Assembly: GCA_027021085.1 (NCBI GenBank)
Contig: JALUVB010000122.1
Coordinates: forward strand, 1 to 10,676
Length of the DNA: 10,676 bases
Source of the DNA: a bacterium
GTDB lineage: Bacteria; CAIJMQ01; JAADFP01
Direction: 5' to 3'
How positions within the stretch are numbered: the first letter of the stretch is position 1; each line of letters starts with the position of its first letter. A model generated the notes under the pieces. The model was not told the origin of the DNA and made no database searches. It saw nothing but the letters and a program-made list of their open reading frames with translations. Positions 1 through 5,123 of this stretch are shown one piece after another. Position numbers and translations under genes: made by a program.

Positions 1-383
1 CTGGCTCCGAATTCGCCCGTTTTCGTAATTAACCCTTCCTCTTTCAACACATCTCTCACCTTCTGGTAAAGAGGGAAAGCCTCTCCGGGAGGAGCAGCTT
101 TTTCAAACGAAGGCCTGCGTCCCTTAAGAGCATCAGCATAAAGTGTAAATTGAGAGACTACTAAAATTTCTCCCCTGGTTTCTTTTACGCTAAGATTCAT
201 CTTCCCCGTTTCATCTTCGAAAATTCTCAAGTTTGCTATCTTTTTCCCCATCTTTACTGCTTGCTCTTCAGTATCCCCTTTCTTAACGCCGAGCAAAACA
301 AACAAACCCTCTCCTATTTCTCCCACGATTTTGCCATTTACGGTAACCTTTGCCCGGCTTACTCTCTGGATAACTGCTTTCAT
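1..383 (-). CDS. dtd: D-aminoacyl-tRNA deacylase (partial, C-terminus outside window)
   Basis: This enzyme hydrolyses D-amino acids (classically D-Tyr) from mischarged tRNAs in the cytoplasm and so keeps D-residues, and in many species glycine on tRNA-Ala, out of translation. The 127 codons visible begin MKAVIQRVSRAKV, the usual Dtd start. They include the family motif SQFTLYAD at residues 77-84, with the GRRPSFEKA stretch following at 88-96. The sequence ends in TGEFGA, which normally leads into the conserved C-terminal GPxT motif. That motif and roughly 20 residues lie beyond the window edge (Dtd is usually about 145-150 aa), so the second half of the active site cannot be checked. The ATG at 383 fits the family N-terminus exactly; no strong Shine-Dalgarno sequence precedes it. 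It lies 26 nt downstream of the URO-D-like remnant on the same strand and may depend on that gene's old promoter. Family assignment is firm. Confidence 0.95.
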   Translation of the reverse strand, partial: MKAVIQRVSRAKVTVNGKIVGEIGEGLFVLLGVKKGDTEEQAVKMGKKIANLRIFEDETGKMNLSVKETRGEILVVSQFTLYADALKGRRPSFEKAAPPGEAFPLYQKVRDVLKEEGLITKTGEFGA

Positions 384-409
384 ATTCCAGACTGTATCAC
401 ACGGTTTAT

Positions 410-787
410 TCAATCTGCCCGGCCACAGATTTCATCCACCAGTCGGGAGAAAGCTTCCACATTTTCAATCTCTCCAACCTCAGAAATTTCATCAGAAACA
501 CCCAAAATTAACTTAGGTGCAAACATATCAATCACCCGGCGAGTAAATTCAAGTAGGTCATCGAGGGAATGATTGGGAAGAAAATCAATTGCCGGCAAAA
601 GGTCCAGGACAACCATTTTATCCCCTACTGCCTGCTTGATTTGTTCCAGATTACTCATAGCGCAGAAAGATTCTGGGAGCGTTCCATATTCCATGTGATG
701 GCCAATCCAGGTCTCCAGACGGGGCTGCCAGAGCACAGATTCTGCAGTGCCTGCAAAAATAGCTATATTTAATTCTTTCCTGGTGAT
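410..787 (-). pseudogene. Remnant of a uroporphyrinogen decarboxylase (URO-D)-like protein, internally deleted and start codon lost
   Basis: The reading frame is open for about 125 codons and ends at TGA 412-410. Its first part (ELNIAIFAG, then VLWQPRLETWIGHH and GTLPESFCAMSNLEQ) resembles the N-terminus of URO-D/corrinoid-methyltransferase-like proteins, which carry a WQPRxExW...GTLPExxxxMS segment. Its second part (AVGDKMVVLDLLPAIDFLP, then LILGVSDEISEVGEIE) resembles the C-terminal end of the same family. The roughly 200-250 residues of barrel normally between them are absent, with the join near residues LEQ|IKQAVGDK. A strong AGGAGG at 802-797 is followed nine bases later by ATC (787-785), not ATG, GTG or TTG. 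The first in-frame conventional start is GTG at 736, which would drop the beginning. I infer a decayed gene with a central deletion and a mutated start. A short expressed protein starting at 736 is possible but less likely. The family call is from memory of motifs and is moderately certain. Confidence 0.6.
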
Positions 788-875
788 TTGTCTCTTCCTC
801 CTAATTAACCTTGCATCCTAACATATTACACCAGAACAGGAGATAATTGAAGACTCGGATTTATAGTCAGACTTC

Positions 876-916
876 AGGACACGACCTGGCAACCTCAGGT
901 CGGGAAAGGATGTCCT
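876..916. repeat. Interrupted hairpin in the spacer
   Basis: An inner perfect 7-bp stem, CGACCTG (882-888) with CAGGTCG (896-902), encloses a 7-nt loop. An outer stem, AGGACA (876-881) with TGTCCT (911-916), pairs around it, leaving an 8-nt bulge (GGAAAGGA, 903-910) on one side. On the plus strand it is followed by a T-rich stretch (917-927), as in a terminator, but no plus-strand gene lies upstream that would need one. It may be another small palindromic repeat of the spacer. Confidence 0.5.
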
Positions 917-931
917 ATTTTAATTTTCCCT

Positions 932-967
932 GTCTAAAGTCTACGTGTCTAAGGTCTATGGTCTAAA
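932..967 (+). repeat. Heptamer array A1: five GTCTANN units
   Basis: Units are GTCTAAA (932-938), GTCTACG (939-945), then one extra T, GTCTAAG (947-953), GTCTATG (954-960) and GTCTAAA (961-967). The period is 7 nt, with five fixed bases and two variable ones. No protein product is supported, since a 7-nt period shifts the frame at every unit. The array recurs at 1480-1525, 10427-10461 and 10530-10557, and inverted at 1093-1127. Confidence 0.85.
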
Positions 968-1028
968 AGTTGTGAGTTGTCAGTTCCACCTATGCCTCCG
1001 CCTGTATACGGGGAGAGTTGTCAGTTTC

Positions 1029-1076
1029 TCCCGATGTCCATCGGGACCAGTTCCCTATCCTGACGCATGCCGGGGC
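1029..1076 (+). repeat. Palindromic module D, copy 1
   Basis: The module contains a perfect 8-bp inverted repeat TCCCGATG-TC-CATCGGGA (1029-1046), followed by CAGTTCCCTATCC and then GACGCATGCCGGGG, a decayed version of a CCCGGC-GCAT-GCCGGG hairpin. The same order of elements occurs at 10325-10377, where the second hairpin is perfect. The two bases in the loop of the first palindrome differ between copies (TC versus AA) while the stems are identical. Confidence 0.8.
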
Positions 1077-1092
1077 GCCTATTCCCCCATGT

Positions 1093-1127
1093 TAGACTAT
1101 AGACATCAGACTTTAGACATTAGATGG
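1093..1127 (-). repeat. Heptamer array A, inverted: five TAGACNN-type units
   Basis: Units read on the plus strand as TAGACTA, TAGACAT, CAGACTT, TAGACAT and TAGATGG at exact 7-nt spacing. This is the reverse complement of the GTCTANN arrays. It is therefore an imperfect inverted copy of the array at 932-967, and the two enclose palindromic module D. Confidence 0.8.
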
Positions 1128-1153
1128 GAAAGACACATGATACGGGGGACTAA

Positions 1154-1187
1154 CTCACTGTTCACTTATTTACTATCTACTCACTGT
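1154..1187 (+). repeat. Heptamer-like array B1 (CTCACTG, TTCACTT...)
   Basis: CTCACTG (1154-1160) and TTCACTT (1161-1167) are followed by a looser run of TTTACTA, CTACT and CACTG words up to about 1187. It belongs to the same YTYACTR-type period-7 family seen more cleanly at 1444-1471 and 10501-10521. No coding potential is suggested. Confidence 0.65.
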
Positions 1188-1192
1188 TTCCC

Positions 1193-1279
1193 TGGATGCC
1201 TGCTTCCGCAGGCATGACGCGCAAGCTGGTTTTTCCCTTTCTGCTTCTCTTGTGTCATTTCTGCAAAAGCGGGAATCCA
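1193..1279. repeat. REP-like inverted pair 1 (two 26-bp palindromic units)
   Basis: The unit at 1193-1218 starts TGGATGCCTGCTTCC and ends in GCAGGCATGAC; its core TGCCTGC-TTCC-GCAGGCA is a 7-bp hairpin. The unit at 1254-1279 starts GTCATTTCTGC and ends in GCGGGAATCCA, and is the same 26-bp element in the opposite orientation. This inverted arrangement, with 35 bp between units, resembles REP doublets (BIMEs) and small non-autonomous elements. The widespread GTCATTCCTGC...GCAGGAATCCA repeat found in many environmental genomes is very similar. No transposase lies in the window. Confidence 0.8.
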
Positions 1280-1295
1280 TTCCCCTATCTACTAA

Positions 1296-1314
1296 CTACC
1301 CGCTACTTACTACT
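1296..1314 (+). repeat. 19-bp direct repeat CTACCCGCTACTTACTACT
   Basis: This word recurs with one mismatch at 10481-10499 (CTACCCGCTACTCACTACT), in both cases inside a stretch rich in CTACT/CACTACT words. It lies between the two REP-like pairs of the left spacer and is one of the modules shared with the right spacer. Confidence 0.75.
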
Positions 1315-1318
1315 TGCC

Positions 1319-1379
1319 TGGATACCTGCTTGCGCAGGTATGACAGACAGACTGGTTGCTTGTCATTCTTGCAAATCCT
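1319..1379. repeat. REP-like inverted pair 2 (one intact, one truncated unit)
   Basis: The unit at 1319-1344 (TGGATACCTGC, TTGC loop region, GCAGGTATGAC) is a close copy of the unit at 1193 and folds as ACCTGC-TTGC-GCAGGT. The opposite unit at 1362-1379 reads GTCATTCTTGCAAATCCT and looks like the unit at 1254 with several central bases deleted. Both pairs share a CTGGTT word in the spacer between units, so the whole pair rather than single units was probably duplicated. Confidence 0.7.
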
Positions 1380-1404
1380 AACATCCCTCAAAAGCTATCC
1401 CAGG

Positions 1405-1429
1405 ATACCAGGATTACCGAGATACCAGG
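1405..1429 (+). repeat. ATACCAGG direct repeat
   Basis: ATACCAGG occurs at 1405-1412 and again at 1422-1429, with the related GGATTACC between them, giving a short degenerate run of GGATACC-type words. Nothing else is recognised in this stretch. Confidence 0.5.
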
Positions 1430-1443
1430 GTGCCAACCCCCTA

Positions 1444-1471
1444 TTCACTGTTCACTATTCACTGTTTACTA
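1444..1471 (+). repeat. Heptamer array B2: four TTYACTR units
   Basis: TTCACTG, TTCACTA, TTCACTG and TTTACTA follow one another with exact 7-nt spacing. This is a second period-7 family, different in sequence from GTCTANN but with the same unit length. It sits directly before array A2, as array B3 sits directly before an A array at 10501-10557. Confidence 0.85.
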
Positions 1472-1479
1472 TTTCCCCA

Positions 1480-1525
1480 GTCTATAGTCTAAAGTCTATA
1501 GTCTAAAGTCTCTTAATAGTCTAAT
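1480..1525 (+). repeat. Heptamer array A2: GTCTATA/GTCTAAA units
   Basis: GTCTATA and GTCTAAA alternate twice (1480-1507), forming a perfect tandem 14-mer. A decayed GTCTCTTAATA and GTCTAAT (1519-1525) follow. The array ends only five bases upstream of the predicted -35 element of the rhomboid gene. Confidence 0.85.
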
Positions 1526-1529
1526 CTGA

Positions 1530-1558
1530 TTGATGATTCTACCTCTTTCGGATAAAAT
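1530..1558 (+). promoter_or_regulatory. Predicted sigma-70-type promoter of the rhomboid gene
   Basis: TTGATG (1530-1535) and TAAAAT (1553-1558) are separated by exactly 17 bp and match the -35 and -10 consensus at 4/6 and 5/6 positions. A start of transcription six to eight bases downstream would fall at the ATG (1564), implying a leaderless mRNA; no Shine-Dalgarno sequence is present before that ATG. Confidence 0.55.
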
Positions 1559-1563
1559 AGATT

Positions 1564-2274
1564 ATGATACCGCTGAAAGACACTGTCCCTTCCCGCAGAT
1601 TTCCCATTGTCAATACCTTACTGATTGCGGTGAATGTTTTCGTTTTTTTCGTGGAACTTTCCCAGGGAACCAATCTTAAACAGTTTATATATAATTTTGG
1701 CGCGATTCCTTCACGCTACTTCTACCTGAAAGCCCACTACCCGCATCAACTATTAAACAGGTTTCTGCCCATCTTCACCTCCATGTTTCTGCACGGGGGA
1801 TGGTTTCACCTGATAGGAAATATGCTCTATCTCTGGATTTTTGGGGATAATGTGGAGGATAGAATGGGGCACTTTCGCTACCTGCTCTTTTATCTTCTGA
1901 GCGGGATTGGAGCCGGGCTATTCCATATTTATACGAATGCCCATTCCACGGTGCCCAGCATCGGAGCCTCCGGAGCAATTGCAGGAGTTTTAGGAGCATA
2001 CTTCATCCTTTTTCCCTTTTCCCGTATCCTCACGCTTGTACCCTTTTTCTTTTTCTGGACATTCTTGGAAATTCCTGCTTTCTTTTTCCTGGGATTCTGG
2101 TTTCTCATGCAGTTCTTCTCCGGCACCACCGCACTGCTACTGGCAGGAGATAAAGCCGCAGGAGGCATTGCCTGGTGGGCACATATAGGAGGCTTTATAA
2201 CCGGGATAACTCTCTTGCCATTTTTCCTCTGGGGAAGAAAACAGGAAAGCTACTATACTGTTTTAAAAAGATAA
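1564..2274 (+). CDS. Rhomboid family intramembrane serine protease
   Basis: The 236-aa protein is predicted to be an inner-membrane rhomboid protease with six membrane segments, near residues 15-32, 70-93, 104-123, 133-152, 154-182 and 205-223. The catalytic serine is S136 in GASGA (134-138) and the catalytic histidine is H207 in AHIGG. The HGGWFHLIGNMLYLW segment (77-91) supplies H82 and N86, corresponding to the oxyanion-side residues of GlpG, and is followed by FGDNVED. All key residues are present, so it should be active; it cleaves single-pass membrane proteins within the bilayer, but the substrate cannot be predicted. Length is normal for a minimal bacterial rhomboid. It stands alone on the plus strand, after a repeat-rich spacer and convergent with acdB 75 bp away. 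The ATG at 1564 agrees with the family N-terminus (IPLKDTVPSRRFPIVN). The 75-bp gap shows no convincing intrinsic terminator. Confidence 0.95.
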   Translation: MIPLKDTVPSRRFPIVNTLLIAVNVFVFFVELSQGTNLKQFIYNFGAIPSRYFYLKAHYPHQLLNRFLPIFTSMFLHGGWFHLIGNMLYLWIFGDNVEDRMGHFRYLLFYLLSGIGAGLFHIYTNAHSTVPSIGASGAIAGVLGAYFILFPFSRILTLVPFFFFWTFLEIPAFFFLGFWFLMQFFSGTTALLLAGDKAAGGIAWWAHIGGFITGITLLPFFLWGRKQESYYTVLKR

Positions 2275-2349
2275 GCAGAAATATCAGCGAGCAAGAACTT
2301 TTTTGTCTTTTCTCTCCCTGCATTACTCCGGCAGAAAAGGACGAAAAGA

Positions 2350-3051
2350 TTACTCCAGAATTATCCTTGCATCCACGCAGAGAAGCGAATCAGAGTAGAG
2401 AAATACCGGGTTTGCATCCACTTCCTTGAATTCAGGAAAATCGTAAACCATGCGGGAGAAATTTGCAATGGTTTCGCAAAGGGAAACAAAGTCCACTGGT
2501 TTTTCGCCTCTTACTCCCTCCAGAATCTTTTTCCCTTTGATCTCATCCACCATTTCCCTGGCTTCGGTTTCATTTATAGGTGCCACACGGAAGGATACAT
2601 CCTTGAGAACTTCCACCCAGATTCCACCCAGCCCGAACATAACCACAGGGCCAAATGTAGGGTCCTTTAATCCCCCCAGGACCACTTCCCTTCCCCCGGA
2701 AGGAGCCATTTTTTGCAGTAATACACCCTTTATTTCAGCTCCTGACACTTTATCCTGTACTTCTCCTATCATGGATTTGTACGCGGATAACAAATCCTCT
2801 TTACTTTTAATCCCTACCTTTACACCGCCGACATCCGTCTTATGTATAACCTGGGGCGAGACTATTTTCATAACCAGGGGAAAACCCAGCTTCTCTCCCG
2901 AGGAAACAAGGTTCTCTTCTTTCTCCACTAACACAGTTTCAGGAACCGGAATCTGGTAAAGTTTGAATATCTCTTCAGCTTCCATTTCCAGGAGGAAGTT
3001 TCTTCCTTCCTCCCGCGCCTTACCGATTATTTCTCTTATTTTTTCTTTCAT
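2350..3051 (-). CDS. acdB: ADP-forming acyl-CoA (acetyl-CoA) synthetase, beta subunit
   Basis: This is the ATP-grasp subunit of the enzyme that converts acyl-CoA + ADP + Pi to the free acid + ATP + CoA, conserving energy by substrate-level phosphorylation. Its 233 aa equal the usual length of separate archaeal-type beta subunits. Visible features are the ATP-grasp lysine in GFPLVMKI (56-63), HKTDVGG (70-76) with H70, the position of the second phospho-histidine described for the Pyrococcus furiosus enzyme, GGREVVLGGLKDPTFGP (119-135), and EVDANP (210-215) with the acidic D212. The start ATG overlaps the acdA stop as ATGA (3051-3048), so translation is probably coupled and the subunits made in equal amounts. 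Acetate versus other acids (branched or aryl) cannot be told from sequence. After the stop, the same frame meets a second GAG-TAA nine codons on, a near repeat of the gene's last codons. Confidence 0.93.
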   Translation of the reverse strand: MKEKIREIIGKAREEGRNFLLEMEAEEIFKLYQIPVPETVLVEKEENLVSSGEKLGFPLVMKIVSPQVIHKTDVGGVKVGIKSKEDLLSAYKSMIGEVQDKVSGAEIKGVLLQKMAPSGGREVVLGGLKDPTFGPVVMFGLGGIWVEVLKDVSFRVAPINETEAREMVDEIKGKKILEGVRGEKPVDFVSLCETIANFSRMVYDFPEFKEVDANPVFLYSDSLLCVDARIILE

Positions 3052-4484
3052 TGTTCTGCTCTCTCTCTTAAATATTTCCCATATTTACCCAATGCTCCCA
3101 TTACCCGTGCAGCCTCCTGCACATCATCATAATTGGGTATCCCGTTATTTTCAAGCACTTTTATGCCTTCTTCCGCAAACTGTCCCCTCATAAATGAGGT
3201 AACCACGGGCTTATTGTACTTGCGGAAACATTCTACCACTATTTCCGCATCTTTTACCGTATCGGTCATTGTCTGGAGGGTCTGGATTACAATTACACCA
3301 TCGTAGAGTTCAGAACGCATGGCTTCTTCCAGCACTATTTTATACCTTTCCGCGGTAGCATCCCCCACTATATCAAAGGGATTGTTTCTTGACCAGGCAG
3401 GATGCATAAGACCGCTATCATCTATCCTCTCTATCATCTCCTTTGCCGGTGCAGGCAGGACCAATCCCTCCTCTTCCAGGGCATCAGCACATAAAACCCC
3501 CGCTCCTCCTCCGTTGGTGACTATCGCAATCCTGTCTCCTTTCAGGGGCGGCATCAAAGCAAGCCCCTTAGAAATATCAAACATGTCCCGCAAAGAGTTG
3601 GCAGGTATTATCCCGGATTGCTTAAATGCTCCCTGGTAAACTGCATACGCACCAGCTAAAGAACCAGTATGGGAGCTTACTGCCCGGGTGCCCACCGTGG
3701 ATTTACCTGCTTTAATAGCCACTACAGGCTTACGCAGGGTAACTTCCCTGGCAATCTCCAGGAATAGCCTGCCGTCATTCAGCCCTTCCGTGTAAACACA
3801 TATTGACTGCGTGTTCCTATCCAGAGCAGCCCAGGCTAAAAAGTGAGGCACATCCAGGTCTGATTTGTTGCCATAACTTATAAGGGCAGAAAACCCGTAC
3901 TTTTCCTTGACCGACCAATCAATCACTGAATCTGCCAGTGCTCCGGACTGACTTATAAAAGCTATCTTCCCGGTATAGGGAAGAGTCAAACCAAAACTGG
4001 CATTTAAATTATTGGGAGGATAAAGAATCCCCAGGCAATTTGGGCCCACAATCCTTATATTGGCTTCTTCAGCTACCTTGAGAAATTCCTCCTGCAGCTT
4101 CTTGCCCTCGCTACCTGCCTCAGAAAAACCGGCGGAAATGATTATTGCTCCCCTGACTTTTTTCTGGGCGCATTCCCTGATAACCTGGGGAACAAATTTG
4201 GAAGGAACCGCTATTATCGCCAGGTCAACTCTTTCTTCTACCTGCAGGATAGAAGGAAAACACTTGATTCCCAGAATTTCCTGTACCTTTGGGTTTACCG
4301 GATATATACCTCCGGAAAACCCCTTTAACCCGGGGCGAGAGAAGACACCGCCCTCTTTTAACCCCTTGACCAACCCGTATCCTACTTTCTCCGGGTTCAG
4401 AGAGGCGCCAATTACAGCCACTCCCACCGGCTCAAAAAAAGGATTGAGCTCCTCGTGAATTTTCTCCAAAGATATTTTGTTCAT
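3048..4484 (-). CDS. acdA: ADP-forming acyl-CoA (acetyl-CoA) synthetase, alpha subunit
   Basis: This subunit binds CoA and carries the phospho-histidine that relays phosphate between acyl phosphate and the ATP-grasp subunit. The 478-aa protein has a CoA-binding Rossmann domain (GVAVIGASLNPEKVG, 21-35), a VGPNCLG motif (146-152), an ISQSGAL motif (177-183), YTEG (231-234, E233 being the conserved acid) and the phosphorylated histidine H272 in SSHTGSLAG (270-278). The C-terminal ligase-CoA domain ends with the NNGIPNYDD region. Length is typical for a separate alpha subunit; many bacteria instead fuse alpha and beta. A GGGGGAAAG sequence precedes the ATG at 4484. rdgB lies 12 nt upstream and acdB overlaps by 4 nt. 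A protein-acetyltransferase role (Pat-like fusion) is excluded because no GNAT domain is present. Assignment of family is firm; preference for acetyl-CoA is inferred. Confidence 0.93.
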   Translation of the reverse strand: MNKISLEKIHEELNPFFEPVGVAVIGASLNPEKVGYGLVKGLKEGGVFSRPGLKGFSGGIYPVNPKVQEILGIKCFPSILQVEERVDLAIIAVPSKFVPQVIRECAQKKVRGAIIISAGFSEAGSEGKKLQEEFLKVAEEANIRIVGPNCLGILYPPNNLNASFGLTLPYTGKIAFISQSGALADSVIDWSVKEKYGFSALISYGNKSDLDVPHFLAWAALDRNTQSICVYTEGLNDGRLFLEIAREVTLRKPVVAIKAGKSTVGTRAVSSHTGSLAGAYAVYQGAFKQSGIIPANSLRDMFDISKGLALMPPLKGDRIAIVTNGGGAGVLCADALEEEGLVLPAPAKEMIERIDDSGLMHPAWSRNNPFDIVGDATAERYKIVLEEAMRSELYDGVIVIQTLQTMTDTVKDAEIVVECFRKYNKPVVTSFMRGQFAEEGIKVLENNGIPNYDDVQEAARVMGALGKYGKYLRERAEQ

Positions 4485-4496
4485 CTTTCCCCCTTG

Positions 4497-5123
4497 TTAC
4501 ACTCTTTCATTTTTAACATTACCTTTACCTTCTAACTTCTTATTAAGAATTTCCTTAGCTATTCTTAAAGCTTTCCCTCTATGAGAGATTTCTTCCTTTT
4601 CTTCTATGGACATTTCTCCAAACGTTTTCCCTTTCTCAGGAACATAAAATACCGGGTCATAACCAAATCCTTCGCTGCCCCGGGGTTCACAGGTAATATA
4701 GCCCTCAGTCACCCCCTCCACAATGAGTTTTTCTCCCTGCGGTGAAACAATTGCTACTACACAGCGAAATTTAGCTTTTCTTTTCTCCCATACAACGCCC
4801 TCCATAAGTTTTAGTAATTTTCTCCAGTTGTCTTCATAGGTAGCACCAATGCCAGCAAAACGGGAGGAAAAGACACCGGGCCTGCCTCCCAGATACTCCA
4901 CTTCCAGACCTGTATCATCGGATAATGCCCACTTGTTGGTAAAGCGCGCCCAGGCTTCTGCTTTTATAAGCGCATTTTCTTCCAGAGTATTTCCACTTTC
5001 CTCGATTTCCTCCATGCAGGGAAAATCATGAAAAGTTAAAACCCTGAGCGGCATATCTTTGAAAACTTCCCTCATTTCCTTTATCTTATCCAAATTTTTT
5101 GTGGCTAAGACTATTTCCTTCAC
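4497..5123 (-). CDS. rdgB: XTP/dITP diphosphatase (RdgB/HAM1 family)
   Basis: This house-cleaning enzyme hydrolyses dITP, ITP and XTP to monophosphates and diphosphate, keeping deaminated purines out of DNA and RNA. The 208 aa contain the family motifs in order: TKNLDKIKE (8-16) for substrate phosphates, ESGNTLEENALIKA (42-55), SDDTGLEV (68-75) with the catalytic acidic pair D69-D70, GGRPGVFSSRFAG (79-91), GFGYDPVF (152-159) and the base-recognition SHRGKAL (180-186). The usual SDDSGL appears as SDDTGL, a tolerated change. The C-terminal 15 residues are lysine-rich and poorly conserved. The start is GTG at 5123, overlapping the gatB stop as GTGA, and the match to the family N-terminus (KEIVLATKN) confirms it. 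It is placed between gatB and acdA in the same operon. Confidence 0.95.
   Translation of the reverse strand: MKEIVLATKNLDKIKEMREVFKDMPLRVLTFHDFPCMEEIEESGNTLEENALIKAEAWARFTNKWALSDDTGLEVEYLGGRPGVFSSRFAGIGATYEDNWRKLLKLMEGVVWEKRKAKFRCVVAIVSPQGEKLIVEGVTEGYITCEPRGSEGFGYDPVFYVPEKGKTFGEMSIEEKEEISHRGKALRIAKEILNKKLEGKGNVKNERV

Noticed and set aside
945-1506. Several plus-strand open frames of 60-90 codons in the left spacer
   Set aside because: They run through heptamer arrays and REP-like palindromes, give low-complexity repeats in translation, overlap one another and lack ribosome sites; they are chance frames in repeat DNA.
932-1525. CRISPR array
   Set aside because: Repeats are 7 bp tandem without spacers, or 26 bp in alternating orientation with short non-unique gaps; no Cas gene is near.
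2307-2339. Inverted repeat CTTTTCT/AGAAAAG between the rhomboid gene and acdB as a bidirectional terminator
   Set aside because: The arms are A/T-rich with a 19-nt loop, and no U-tract follows on either strand, so it does not meet the criteria for an intrinsic terminator.
2450-2959. Long plus-strand frames opposite acdB, acdA, gatB and lpxB
   Set aside because: They are antisense shadows of genes with complete, well-matched motifs on the minus strand and have no family resemblance of their own.
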